Origin: Jaapia argillacea MUCL 33604
Lineage: Eukaryota > Basidiomycota > Agaricomycetes > Jaapiales > Jaapiaceae
Direction: 5' to 3'
Length of the DNA: 64,000 nt
Assembly (NCBI GenBank): GCA_000697665.1
Contig: KL197714.1
Coordinates: forward strand, 910,728 to 974,727
The translations under genes were made by a program, and so were the position numbers. Shown one piece after another: positions 34,123 to 46,700 of the stretch. Numbering within the stretch: position 1 is the first letter of the stretch; every line of letters begins with the position of its first letter. The notes beneath the pieces were generated by a model. It did no database searches and was not told where the DNA came from. It saw only the letters and a program-made list of their open reading frames with translations.

Positions 34123-36280
34123 CTGGGTGCAATGACCAGTGTTTGGTGGCCCAACATTGTCTGAACATTGGCTGAAATGAAATTTTGTTCAGGTTCCAAA
34201 AATGGTCCCAACAGTCTCTGAATAGACAGTGCTTCCGATTGCTGTTCCTTGCCTGAACAACCTTGGAATAGAATAAATCTTTGATATGGTCACAATGTTC
34301 AGAGGGGGAAAACTGTACAAATATCAAGCCAACTTGGACCATGTTTTTTGATCTGCCACTCCCTGAGCAGCATCACTTTCCAGAGACCAAACAACCTCTC
34401 AACATTGGGCTGAAAAGCGAACTGTTCAGCCTCCGAATATTGACTGGACATGGTTTATCTTTGCACTCCAACCATTCACTGAACATGAGACAAGGATCAT
34501 CCCTAATCGTAGAGTGCTCTCTTGCCAAACAAGGATACCGAAAATGCTGCATATTCATCCTCCTGGACATTCAATATGCACATACTCCTAACAATCTGAT
34601 GTTTGTTACATCTTGCCACAACTCCAAACAAATATTGTTTTTGTTGACCAAACAGCCAATGAACAGCCTGTCTGAACATTATTTGTATTTTTTTAAAATG
34701 GCGAATCACAATCACAGTGTCTGGGGTACTCCAGTGATTTGCCACACAAGTCAAACTAATTGCACTATCTCTTGAACTAATTGCTGTTGTTTCGAAACAG
34801 TACACAGGGGCTTTCATTCTCGATTGCCTGATTACCAATTTTCGAATGGTTGGTATGTCCTTTAACGCCAGCCCATGGTCACACACAGTTTGAAACACAC
34901 AAGACCTAGTGGTTTTGGAAGTATGCCTGGTGGATTTCATCAGTGCTGATTTGCAGCCTGATTCAAACTAATCGTCAGTTGTTTTGCAACAATTGCCTGC
35001 CTGCCCCTTTGACAGTATCTCACAATTGGTAAGCCAGTTCATTCCTCAATAAGTTGTCATGGGTTGCCTTATGATCTCCCCGACACCCCTTAGGCCCAAG
35101 ACTATTGGCAAGCAACAGAGGCCATTGATGTGTCTGTTTCCTCTTCTCTGGTCCCATGATCTGGCCCCCAACAATTTTGGACCCCTCAGCTCTACTGTCT
35201 CCATCACCAACCTTGCAAACCTATTAGTTTATTATGGTGATGATGTAAGTTTTAACCCTACCCATCCTGCCGACTTCTGACTTCAGCATCACCAGGCTGT
35301 TGTTTCCCTTGACCTACCCTTCAACCATGTCAGGCTGTGAGACCACTATATCTTCAACCCCTGTGGTAAGTCTAAGGTCTCATACCTGCATGGCAATCCT
35401 GGATATGTGTGCTGATTTTGAATTCACAACATCCGATAGAATCTACTCGATAGAATAGCCAAGTGCTCCCTCATGTAATGCAATCAGGCTGTCATTTCCC
35501 TTGACCTACCCTGTCAGGGTGTGGGACCACTATATCTTCAACCCCCAGGAGTAAGTCTAAGGTCTCATATAGCCACATACTTAGCCACATACTCTGCTCC
35601 CTCAATGTCAATGTGATCATATTGTTTCAAAACAACAGCGATTAGTTTGACTCATGTGGCAAATCACTGGAGTACCCCGGACACTGTGATTGCAATTCAC
35701 CATTTTAAAAAAATACAAATAATGTTCAGACAGGCTGTTCATTGGCTGTTCGGTCAACAAAAACAATATTTGTTTGGAGTTGTGGCAAGATGTAATGAAC
35801 ATCAGATTGTTAGGAGTATGTGCATATTGAATGTCCAGGAGGATGAATATGCAGCATTTTCAGTATCCTTGTTTGGCAAGAGAGCACTCTACAATTAGGG
35901 ATGATCCTTGTCTCATGTTTGGTGAATGGTTGGAGTGCAAAGATAAACTATGTCCAGTCAATATTCGGAGGCTGAACAGTTCGCTTTTCAGCCCAATGTC
36001 AAGAGGTTGTTTGGTCTCTGGAAAGTGATGCTGCTTGGGGAGTGGCAGATCAAAAAACATGGTCCAAGTTGGCTTGATATTTGTACAGTTTTCCCCCTCT
36101 GAACATTGTGTGACCATATCAAAGATTTATTCTATTCCAAGGTTGTTCAGGCAAGGAACAGCAATCGGAAGCACTGTCTATTTGGAGACTGTTGGGACCA
36201 TTTTCAGAACCCAAACAAAATTTCATTTCAGCCAATGTTCGGATAATGTTGGGTCACCAAACACTGGTCATTGCACCCAG
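34123..36280. mobile_element. Large palindrome: long-inverted-repeat (foldback-like) element
   Basis: The left arm (34123-34801) and right arm (35620-36280) are inverted copies, about 95 percent identical by eye, around a centre of about 820 bp. The outer tips are CTGGGTGCAATGACC and its reverse complement. The left arm has one extra short stretch near its inner end. Matching frames appear on opposite strands of the two arms because of the inversion; they carry no known domain. No transposase is seen and no clear target duplication flanks it. It may be a non-autonomous long-TIR transposon or an inverted duplication. A read-through transcript would fold into a long hairpin. Confidence 0.8.
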
Positions 36281-37585
36281 CATAATCCATCTGGGTGGAA
36301 TTGAGACAGTGTTGTGGGGGTTTTGGAGCTGATACTGTCAATTGCCTAGATCTCGGCCACTCTAGCCTATTTTAGCAATATCTCCCTCAATCCTCCTGTA
36401 AATTCTTGGCTGTCTTTTGTAGTCTGTAGACCATCTTTGTACCCATGTAGGAGCGCCAGTTTGATATTTTTCATGATGTCAACAGGTGCTATGAATATTT
36501 TGAGATGACAGGTATGAAATGTCCCATGACTGGCAACCTGGCTACATGTCACAACGAGAGGAAGACAACATACAGATGTGCTGTTTGGGCTCACGGAGCA
36601 TCATAGTGAACCCATAAACATAATACAAGAAGATAAAAGAACTGGGTGGAATGTATGGTCAGGTATTCAGGGGGCTATAACAAGTGGCCGAGATGAAAAA
36701 CACAAGTCAGAGGGGTGTGCAGCAAGAGAGCGTGTGTCGAAGAGCGAGGAATGATTCAAACACCACAAGAATTGCAGTATCATGGGCCCAGGATGTTAGA
36801 GATTCAACTGGAGGGTGACTGGGACTGATAGAGTGACGAGGGAAGCCAAATTTATTTCGTGAGTGGAGAGAGGTCAAAAAATGGATTTTGTACTTGAGAG
36901 CTGTGTATACAAGCTGGAAATGATGAGAGATCCCTATAAAAAATGGTATCAGCTAGGGAGAGGTCGATAGAATGACTTACGATAGTGTCACAGAGATGAG
37001 TCTGCATACTCATCTCCCAATCCCCCATCCGAACCAAACACTCCAGAATCTGAGAATTGAAGTATCACTGAAATTTCTCTGAAATAACTTGGTACTGGCT
37101 GCCATAGAGAGTGATTTGAGAAAGGATCAGATAGACCAGACCTAGCAGAGTAGACAAGACGTTGAAGTGAGCAATTTGAGGCAGTGTTGCGAGATGGAGA
37201 GACAGAACAAGGAGGAAGGGGTGTTTCTGCATGTGTGAATTTCTTCCGGAATGGCCATTTAGCACTCTCGGCCAGACAATTTCTCTTTCAATACTGGGCG
37301 GATTCACTCCAAAATTGGAATGCAATGTGTTCAGGTTGTTTACTCTGCGATGTACACTACAATTTCTGCATGTGAGGCATAGAACGATGTGGAGAGGCAA
37401 GGTGGCCGACTTCTGGGTATGGCCGAGTACCTGAACCTTAACAGTAAGTCAGGGCTATTGGATTGGTGTAGATGGGAGTGCTCTGTGAAAGACAGGCTCA
37501 GATGGGGGGATTTGCTGGTCAGATTGTTTGAGAGGGTCCGTTGGTTCATAAGCATCTGCTGTGAGAGACTAGAGCACGCCGTACC
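36281..37585. other. Island edge, no recognised feature
   Basis: Composition shifts gradually from CpG-poor repeat DNA towards host-like DNA. Frames are short and without motifs. Confidence 0.4.
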
Positions 37586-37863
37586 TGTTGGAATTTGGGA
37601 TTTAGATTTCCGTGCAAGCTCGAATGAGCACGTTTGATAGAGTTCGAACGTTTACCGTTACGTTGGGTATCCGCTTCCTTTCCGCTATTCCGGTTCCCTC
37701 CTTACTATATTCGGTATATAAGCGCCCTAGATACTAGATGTACCCTATTGCGTTTGCAAGAGATTTGTGTCTATCTCAGCCAAACGCACCCCGAACTCTG
37801 TTATTTCTACAGTACCCATATCCTACAAACTTTTTTAAGCTCGGTTTTCAACCCAACCTAACA
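37586..37863 (+). repeat. Possible solo LTR at the island border
   Basis: Runs from TGTTGGAATTTGG to CCCAACCTAACA and contains a TATATAAG box near 37717, as an LTR would. Unlike the rest of the island it is CpG-rich. I see no target duplication, so this could instead be ordinary intergenic DNA. Confidence 0.3.
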
Positions 37864-37983
37864 AGCTAGCACTACAACGTCGATAAATGAGGCTGGAACG
37901 AAGTGCAACGACCGCGCAAATGCCGTTCAGCGGGCCAGGATATTATAAATACTGCTGGAACAGTATACGCTACTTTGCCATTT

Positions 37984-40173
37984 CTATAATGCCATAATGC
38001 TACTTTTAACATGAGCGCCCCGAACCTGGAACATCTGGATTGCTCCCTGTCCATCCCTCACCAGCTGCTCGACCTGTTGGAGGATCTCCCGCCGAATCCA
38101 CTGCTCCACTGTCATTGACCTCTCTCCATCAGTGAGGGTCGTGATAGGAGCAATCACGAGGGGCATAAGGGTATCAGGGTGAGTTTGAATATCAGGCGTG
38201 TGGTTCACTGGTGTAGTGGGGCCGTGGGTCAGTGTCGAGGTGAAAGACACAAATGTTTCGGGTACAGGGGTCTCTCGCCCCGCGGCATGGAATTGGAGCT
38301 GAGACATTGGGCTGGTAGGGTTGGGGGGCGGACTGTTGTCGGGTGGAAAATCGATGTCTTTTGGGAGAACGGGACCGGCATCCACGGTATCAGGTGTGTG
38401 AGATTGAGGGGGATCATCTGCGAGGATCATCGCCCCCGCGGAAGGCACATATCCAGAATCTTCAACCTTTAGTGGAGTTGGCCTCCGATCCTCGTCATCG
38501 TCAGAGCTAACTTCGACTACCTTCACTACCGCCTTGGCGCGTGCTTTGCGGTCGGCCTGAGATCCCGACAGATTGGCGGTTTTTTTGGACCTTGCTCTGG
38601 ATGACGGCTTCACGACGAGCTTCGAGGCGGTGGTACCATCGAACTTGGGATGGACGGGTTGGGAAATTGCTTCTACCCCAGAGGGTTCATTATCGATGGC
38701 GGACTCGGATTGTCTCATATCCTGCTCCTTCCCCACAGCAATCAGCTTCGGCACCTCAAGAGCAGCAAGGGGGCGATCTTCGTCTGATGTGCCCTCAGGG
38801 ATCTCCACCGCCGCCTGCGCCTGTTCAACATCTCTCCGCTTCTTCGCCGTCAAGCTCTCCTTCAACGGTTCTGCAACGACATTAGCTCCCTCAGCTGGCT
38901 CCTCGACAGGGTTTTCCACAGCACTCTGCTGTCGGGTGTGTGATCGGGTCTTCGACGCCATGCTCTTCCTCGGCTTCTCTGGGTGCGCTTCATCCCCTTC
39001 CTCCGCAATAACCTCAGCCTTCCTCTTCCTCTTCGAAGTGTTGCGCTTTGGTTTCCGAGGGCCAGCCTCACCGCTGCTATCTGGCTCGGGGTCGGGGGTA
39101 GTGGTCCGGGTCTTCGGTGTCTTGCCGGTAATACCTCCACTCGGCATTGCGACCGTCGAACGGGTAGACCTCCTAGAGGCAGGGGTTTTGGCACCGATCT
39201 CCGTAGAGGATGATGGCGGGCGTGCCTTAACACTGCCACGAGTCGCGCGTGAATCAAGGGGCGCAGGAGTTGGGGCTTCCGCTGCAGCCAATTCCTCCTC
39301 GGAATCTGGGGGCTGAGCGATGGCGGGTTTAATGGACTTGGAGCGCGACCGAGAGCGTTGTTTCGACGTTGATCTGGATAACGGGGTCTTTGACGGCGGA
39401 GAAGGGGCGAAAAAAGGGCATGGATTGCCAGACTTGGATGCGCGTTTGCGATGTTCATCGCTGCGAACGAGACATGAGAACTTGGCAGGAGTGAGAACGA
39501 AAGGAACGTACAGAGGGTCGTCATCTGCATCCCAGCCACTGAGCGAGATGTTGCAATAGAGGCACGTTGCAGTGTCATCATCCTGTGACTGAGGTGTATA
39601 AACGAAACCGGCCTTTGCCATCTGAAGGCGATTCACGATAAGCCAAGTTGCACTTCATCAGTTACTCTGGTATCGCACCTTCTTCGAATTGGCTCCATGT
39701 CCTCTAACGGTATCATGAGGCCAAGACTTGTGGGCCCTGAATGTATCCCATCGGGCTGTCTCCATCGTCTTGTTGGACGGTAAACGGTTGGCATCCGGGA
39801 ATGTAAAGCTGGGAGAGTTGAATATTAGTCTAACTTCGTAAGAGGCGAGTACTGACTTTCCGTCTTCGTCAACGTCATGCTCGAGTCCACATCGAACGAT
39901 AGCCCAAGGACAAGAGTCATAACATTTGGACCAATGGATATGGAAAGGGTCATCATCATGTGCCCAATCGCTAAGCTCTTTGCTGCAGATGAAGCAGGAT
40001 ACACTGTCTGGTTCATCTGTGCTGGGATTGAAGTAGAAACCAGCTTCGGCCAGAGTGCGAGGGTTTGCCTTGTAGGATGACGGATGTGGCCATTTCTTAG
40101 AAGAGGAAGCTTTGTTTGATTGTTTTGTACGCTTTGTCTTGAATGAATCGAGTCTATCTTGAAGTGATTCCAT
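37984..40173 (-). CDS. BIR1: BIR1 / survivin-like protein with two BIR domains
   Basis: Four exons (in gene order 40173-39857, 39808-39679, 39621-39512, 39460-37984) give 677 residues; introns are 48, 57 and 51 bp. The start MESLQDRLDSF is the only ATG close before the first BIR. BIR1 (about 28-95) holds RTLAEAGFYFNP and CFICSKEL, with its later His and Cys ligands in HIHWSKCYDSCPW. BIR2 (about 126-200) holds MAKAGFVYTP, CLYC, and DEHRKRASKSGNPCPFF once the third intron is removed. The remaining 480 residues are basic, Ser/Pro-rich and disordered, ending in a helix EQWIRREILQQVEQLV. In yeasts Bir1 recruits Aurora kinase with INCENP (chromosomal passenger complex) to centromeres; that role is expected here. 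It shares a 142-bp promoter with WAPL. Confidence 0.9.
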
Positions 40174-40315
40174 ATCGACGACGGGAATTAAGGGAGAGGT
40201 AAAGCCAAGTTTGTTGAGGTTGACGCGCTCTGGGTGAGCAACGCGAACGGTCACACATTGTGACAACCTCTTCAGATTCCTCTCACAATCAGCCACAATA
40301 TCCGAGTCGCCTCAG
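40174..40315. promoter_or_regulatory. Shared divergent promoter of BIR1-like and WAPL, with two ACGCG boxes
   Basis: Only 142 bp separate the two start codons. Two ACGCG cores stand at 40223-40227 and 40241-40245, 18 bp apart, in contexts TTGACGCGCTC and CAACGCGAACGG. ACGCG is the core of the MluI cell-cycle box bound by MBF-type factors in fungi. Both genes act in mitotic chromosomes, so joint G1/S control is a reasonable inference. No TATA box is visible. Confidence 0.55.
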
Positions 40316-43300
40316 ATGGCGTCAAGACCGAGCAAGCCCGTCACATACAGCCGCAGATTCAGCAGGCGCGACTCCAAACGTCGCACAGACTCTGACGAAC
40401 CTGATCGTTCCCCTTCTCCAACCCCCATGCGCAGTCGCAAGCGTAGGAAGTTTCAGGTTTCGGTGGTCCAAGCTGTCGTCTCTCCACCATCGAATAAGCA
40501 AGAAAGTCACAAAGGACTCTCTAGAGATGAGTCTTCTCAACGAAGCTCGAACTCTATTCCTGTTGGGGGTCCGAAGGCGGCTGTTGCGGGGAGTAGTAGG
40601 CACCATGAATCCGGTGAAGGTGAGTCCAACCACTTCCCTCTGTGGATCGCTGGACAATCTATCATTCAATAACTTCCTGCAGATAGACCACCTGGGATTG
40701 AAGCTAGCTCAAGCTCAAGGCCACTAGCTCGCCGTCCAGAGTCTCTCAAGAGACGCAAGACAACCGAGACGCTCAGTTCACAACGCCACTCTCCTCCCCT
40801 TCCCCACAAGCGATATAGTACTCACGTATCCGCCACGGATGAGGAGACTGACATTGACGATCATGACTCTGTGCTCATCGACTGTATGCCTCAATTTCCC
40901 TATATTCCTGGCAACACCTCATATCCTCCACTTTGCTTGACAGCAGCGAATTCTTCCGCAAGGATCAACTCACTGAAGCCGCCATCAACACCTACTCGCT
41001 CTGTACCATCTATCACCTACTTGTCGCGCACTCCCAACTCCGCACAGCGGTTGCAAGCATCTCCTGAAGCCGTGCAGGCATCCCCAGGACGTCTACTATC
41101 GCGAACGCCGACGGCACCTGCATCCTTATCAACTGACTCACCCTCTTCCACATCTTCGTCCCCGAGGAAGCCGGCCAAGGATCTATCGTTCATTTTCCAC
41201 TCGTCGTCCAGGCCAAACTCTAAGAAAGTGGTTCCTTTGCCTCCGACACGAGGTAATCATGGTCTAGCTAAGCGAATGTTGGGTCGCTCCAGGACCGATT
41301 CGTCACTGGTATCAAACATCCCCGGATCCTCCGAATCCGTTACCTCTGGTGTTGAAGTTCTGCCGATCGGTCTTTCTGCCCACCCTTCTTCTGAACTTAC
41401 CTCCCAACAACGGACTGTAGACACCCCCATCATCGAATCTAACTCCCCCGATGACACCCCATTACGCCGTCCATCCCCACCAGTTCGCACTCGCACTTAT
41501 GCTGGCACCTCGCGCTCGTTTCTTGTTGCAATACCCACTTCCCAAATTCCTTCTCTTAATGGACAAGATGCATCGGCCCCCACGCTTCAGAACTCCCAAG
41601 AGGACGAATTCGACGTGCGCGAATCCTATACAGACCTGCGCACTCGCTGGGGGGTTGACAACTCTGATGATCATAACCCATTCTCACAATTACCATCGCC
41701 GTACGAAGCGCGACCAACGGGCCAGGCCGCCACTGTTCATGATGTACGAGTGGACCAGTTCTCGAATGGAGTTATCAATGACTTCAAGACCATCACCGAT
41801 CTCAGGAGCAAAGGCGAGAGCCGTCGTTTCATGGATGAAGTCGGCTACTTGTTCGAAGGTTTGCACAAGAGCGAAGGAATAACCGTACGCAGAGCAAGGT
41901 TCAACCTCTTCCCCTTGCATATGGCTTGTCGCTGATTTCTCATGCTCACATTGTAGCGCTTTAGAAATTGTCAATAAGTTATGTGATGAGGATTTTGCCC
42001 GGAAAGCAAAGGCATCAGATTTCTTAGACACGGCCTGGACTGCTTGCTGCTCTGCAGCAGCCGATGAAAGGGACAAGGTTCGCCATCGGTCCATCCCCTG
42101 CTTCACACTCGGAAATGACAATCTCTTCAGGTGCTGGATGCCATTTTGGCGTTCTTTGCTGCTCTGGTTGCTCGTGACTCCCATAGCATTGGCCAATTCG
42201 CTGACAGAACCCACTTCACTTCGATCCTCGTGCCGATCCTATCATGCCTTGTTCGCGAGCGCGACCCCTTGTGGTTGATATGTTCCGAGGCACCTGACCC
42301 TCTATTGAAACCCATTGGGATAGGCCGTGGTGAAAAGACTATGGTACGAGCCACATTCTCTCGATCGTGATTTCACTGACGTATATGCACCAGCTCAAGC
42401 GTTTGAGAGGATTCGTTTCAAAGTCCGGCATCTTTAGCAGCGACCCCTGGGTACGTGCCTCCGTGACGTTTTGATTCCACTCTCATACTTCGCAGATATC
42501 CACGCGCCTGTGTATTTCCGAGGCCCTTGCGACACTGTCCCCTTCTTTGCTTGATCCAGAGTTGCTCCCCGCCGTAGCTAGCAGCCTGATATCCGAAATG
42601 CGGCTGCTCCCTCCCCGAATAACGGCTTACAGCGCTGGCATGTCCATGCTCCCTCTCTCTCAGACCTCTGCCTTCTTGGATTTACCCTCCCTTAGACATA
42701 TTGGAAACTGCTTGAAGCTCTTGGATTCTTTCCTCCTTCGTGCCTGGGACGTTATTCCTCCCACATCCTGGGACACCGTTTTTCCTGACACTGCCAGCAC
42801 TGTTGAAGGCCTCTTATCGGCTTGCGCTGTAGCAGAGGTCATCGTACGGGACCCTCTCTCCGAAACCATCAGGAAGTCAGGTACCACTTTACCCCAGTTT
42901 CATACGAAGCGGTCATTGATGAATCCGCATCCAGCCGTTATGTGTTTCGAATATGCTCTTCGCGTCCTCATCAACATATCTCATGGTAGCCATAAATGGT
43001 GCCAGGCTCTTGTAGATCATGGACCTACACTGCCTACCTTGATGCGCTTAATTCTCTCGCTACACAACTCCGAAAGCGTCACGAGCATCAAGATCGAGCT
43101 TGACTCTGATGTTGATGGAGGAGATTCGTCTACTCTCGATCAACTATATCTCTTATTAGGCCTGCTGACAAACCTGGCGCAGGGAGCTGAGGGCTGCCGG
43201 GAGTCCTTGAGAGGAATTAGTTGAGCATCAGTGACGCACCTCGCAAGGTTCGTAGACTGATTACACTTCCTTTTGCAGGAGTGGATCCTCTATGCTTTGG

Positions 43301-43718
43301 CAAAAGGTCTTGCCTGCAGAGCTGTCGGTGTCAGAGCCGCGTTTCTGGTCTTGAATGCCTGGCTCAGATATATACCCAAGAAGAGCAGGAGAACGCTCCA
43401 CACAAGACATTCCTTCACGGTCATCTCGCAATCCTCCTCGGGCTTCTGATGCGCGATTCTGTCCCTAATCGTAATATCATCCTCGGCGCGGTGTCAGGTG
43501 TCTCGACGACGGCGAAACTTGCCTCTCTTATTGAGAGTGGACAGCACGTTCTGGCCCTACAATCTCGCCTAAATCAGGAACGACGATGTGCTCCTGGAGA
43601 ACTGGTGGATCCTCTTGACGAGTCTACTTCAGCGGGGGACGATGGTGATGATAGTATGGGAGCAATCCACGAGATTTTGGAATTCTTACACAGATTACAG
43701 GCTGAGACCGTCGATTAA
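40316..43718 (+). CDS. WPL1: Cohesin release factor WAPL
   Basis: Eight exons: 40316-40619, 40683-40883, 40944-41898, 41957-42077, 42131-42343, 42394-42450, 42496-43219 and 43279-43718, giving 1004 residues. Residues 1-460 are disordered and Ser/Pro-rich with a basic stretch MRSRKRRKF. The WAPL domain starts at about 464 with MDEVGYLFEGLHKSEG, then VRRASALEIVNKLCDEDFA, LDAILAFFAALVARDS, CFEYALRVLINISHG, LDQLYLLLGLLTNLAQG and the Cys-rich CFGKRSCLQSCRCQSR, and ends with HGHLAILLGLLM. WAPL removes cohesin from chromosomes by opening the Smc3-kleisin gate together with Pds5. The second intron is 60 bp and in frame, so its retention would add 20 residues. The last intron uses a GTTGAG donor. The stop lies 74 bp from that of the convergent tRNase Z gene. 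Confidence 0.95.
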
Positions 43719-43792
43719 CGGAGGGGAAGTTGGGATGTTTTATACATTATTTAGCTTCGTAATTTATCTATGTTGGCGTGGAGGCAACTATG

Positions 43793-46700
43793 TTATTCTG
43801 CCATGGCGGCATCTACATCATCCTCGTCTGGTACATCAAGGAACATTTGCTCGATGGCAGGCAAATAGGCATTCAACCTACGCATGTTCCCGATGGATAT
43901 CCGGGCGCCATCCAGAGCGACACCGATGACAGGTTTCGGCTTCTCACTCGGTTCTCCTGAGTCCAATAAAGATGGGGGCATTTTGGGGTAACGAGCGGAG
44001 AAGTGTGTGAGCAGAATATTCCTAGCGTCCATCCTGATGGGTAGAGACGATGAGTGATGATTATTGGCATCGACTGCAGTTGCTTACTGGGTGCCTGCAG
44101 TAATCGCCTGTCCCACTGTACTATGCGCCTTTGCAGCGGCAATCTCCAGTTGGTCGTCACCCATCGTAGCTTCATGGATGAGTAGCGTAGAGTTCATCCC
44201 CGCCTCCACTAAATCAGCGCAGGGCATTGTGTCGCCCGAAAAACTAGAATTTATAGTGTGAGCACACTTCACAAGGGATGATAAATCACTGACACAATTG
44301 TCCACCCTTGTTTATGTCGGAGAACCGCCCCAAAGCACCTTACCCCGTGATTGACGGGCACGGTTGTGAAACTATCTAGCCCTAGGGCCTCACACATGTC
44401 TTTGACCTGCGAACTAAGACACAACGGTCAGCCCTTGGAACAGACAAGGCGGCGGAAACTCAACTCGTTGTTCCATGAATCTTCTACAGATCCTCGTGGG
44501 CCGTAGCGAGTTCTACCATAGCGAGAAGTACCGCTGTCTACCAAAGTATCGGAAACAATGGCAACCACTCCGGAGTCTCTATCACTAAAGCCAAGATCTT
44601 CAATGTCATCGAATTCCCGGAGGTACAGAATGACATTATTAGGTGCAACGAGAAAGAGAGGGTCCGGGGGCGAAGGCTCAAGCTGCAGGTGATATGTGTT
44701 GAGGAGAAGTACGGTAGATGAAGGAATCTGTGCATACCTGCCTGCGAGCGCGTAAAATTTTGGCGACGCCCATGTGATGATCGCCATGGGTGTGGCTGAC
44801 GAAGATACACTTCAGGTTTCTCAAGGTCTCATCCGCATTTTGGGGATCACTGCTGTTCTTTGAAAAGAAACGAGAGATCTGCCCGTATGAACCTTCACCG
44901 GCATCGAATAGGACACTTCCCCAACGTGGAATCATGATCAGAGTCCCTGACACTACACCAATCCCATCAGCCAGCCGGGCGCCATCAAGAGAAAAGCTTC
45001 GACGAACCGTTTCGATACCTAGTTGGAACCGCACTGCTGGTTCCTAGTGGGACAATCGTCACGTCATCCCCAGAGCCTTTCAATTCGGCAGCGTCATTTG
45101 CAGTTTGTTGTGAAGACGAGAACGACTCAGTTGTCGTTCGAGACAGTGACAAGGTCGATGCTGCTGCAGGGTGGAAACGGTCCGACTCGATGGCGCGCTG
45201 GTCCAATGTCGGGGGACGGAATGGTCGGATCTGGGTGACTAAGTTAGTTTGTAGAGGTACAATGTTGTTGGGTAAGTTCGGAACAGCTGGGTTGGAGAAA
45301 TTAACCACGGCCACAAGGTTGAGAAATTTAGTTGCTCACAGCTAAGCTCAACTTTGGGGGTTGTGGAGAACGTAGGAATCGGAAACATCTGAGCATCCAA
45401 TGCGTTCAGCTTTAGTTGATTGTATCCGACACTCGTGAAAGTAACGGGATCAGGCAAGTGTGAGGGTGAGGCCACAACATGCTGCATAGGCTGAACATTA
45501 GCATGTCCCAAACAGACAGCAAAGCTCATCACACACATGAACATTTTCACCAAATCCGTTCATGAATGCCTTGTATCGATCGTCCGTGAGGACGCCTTCG
45601 CCGCAAAGGTGATAGACGAGCTGGAGTTTATATTCGGTGTTGGTCTGTGAACGAAACTTTTCAAAGAAAGGAGAATCGACAAAGGTTGAGGTCAAGCTTT
45701 CGATGTGGCCTTGCGATGGTATATCTAGAATTAAAATTGCCTACGCAATATGGGAGGCCGATGATTGGAAGATGAGGACAACCATAGTACAAATGGTACA
45801 ACCCAGAGACCAAACTCACAGATGGTTTCTCCGGTGGCCCAACACAGTCTTCCGGCTTAACGACTCTTTCTATCATACGTCCGTTCCCATCGTCAACCTT
45901 GAAAGTAATGGTCTTCCCTCTCGTCAACTGCCCACGAAGAAAACCTCGCACACCCAACGTCTCGGCCTTCTGGGCATCGAACTTGCCACGAACCTCGGGT
46001 CCGACTAGAAGGTACGACATAACCGACTTCGAAGCCCTCGAAAAGCCAGCGTTCTGCTCGGAGGGTGGTTGAAAGCGAGGCAGTCGGTGATACCATCCCA
46101 CTGGTTGTGAAGGATAAGATCGATTCGCTGTGGGCTCGCCTCCAATGGGTGATTGATTTGAAGAAGACTGTTTCATAGACATGTCAAGTTGTTCCTCCGA
46201 GTTGAAATGATACTCATCACATACCGACGTCGAATGAAAGTTTCTGTGGTCAGGATCCCTACGAAATTGAGGAGGTTGAGGCGTATCTGCGAGTCGGATC
46301 CTGGATGACCCTTCACTTGCCGAACGTTTCCCCTTGCCCTTCTTGGAACTTGGTGGATCCTCCGCGTCATTAACTGTCAAGGTCGCCGATGGGTGGCCAT
46401 ATATCATGCTTTTGATCAAGAGTCGCCTCCACTCCTGTGCCATTTCGCCCTCAAGGGGACTTGGAGAAAACGCGGGGAGTTGGCGAACCCTATCCAGACT
46501 ATCGACTTGGGGAGAATGGTTTGCTGAATGCTCTTCTTCCGAGGTCCGAACGAGAGTTCGCTTTGACGAATGCTGGGGTGATGGGGCGCGCTTTCTCTTT
46601 AATTTTGAGGAAGAGGGTTGGGTTGTGATAGAGGCGGAACAGTCCATTGTGTTTGAAGGCGAGGACTCGTGCTTGAAAGATCCAATATCAGGGGATACAG

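Noticed and set aside
38573-39316. 247-codon plus-strand frame
   Set aside because: Antisense shadow of the Ser/Pro-rich part of the BIR1-like gene; no ATG-led domain and biased composition explains it.
40884-40943. Reading WAPL without its second intron
   Set aside because: The 60 bp are in frame, but GTATGC and TTGACAG ends and the low-quality sequence favour an intron; retention remains possible.
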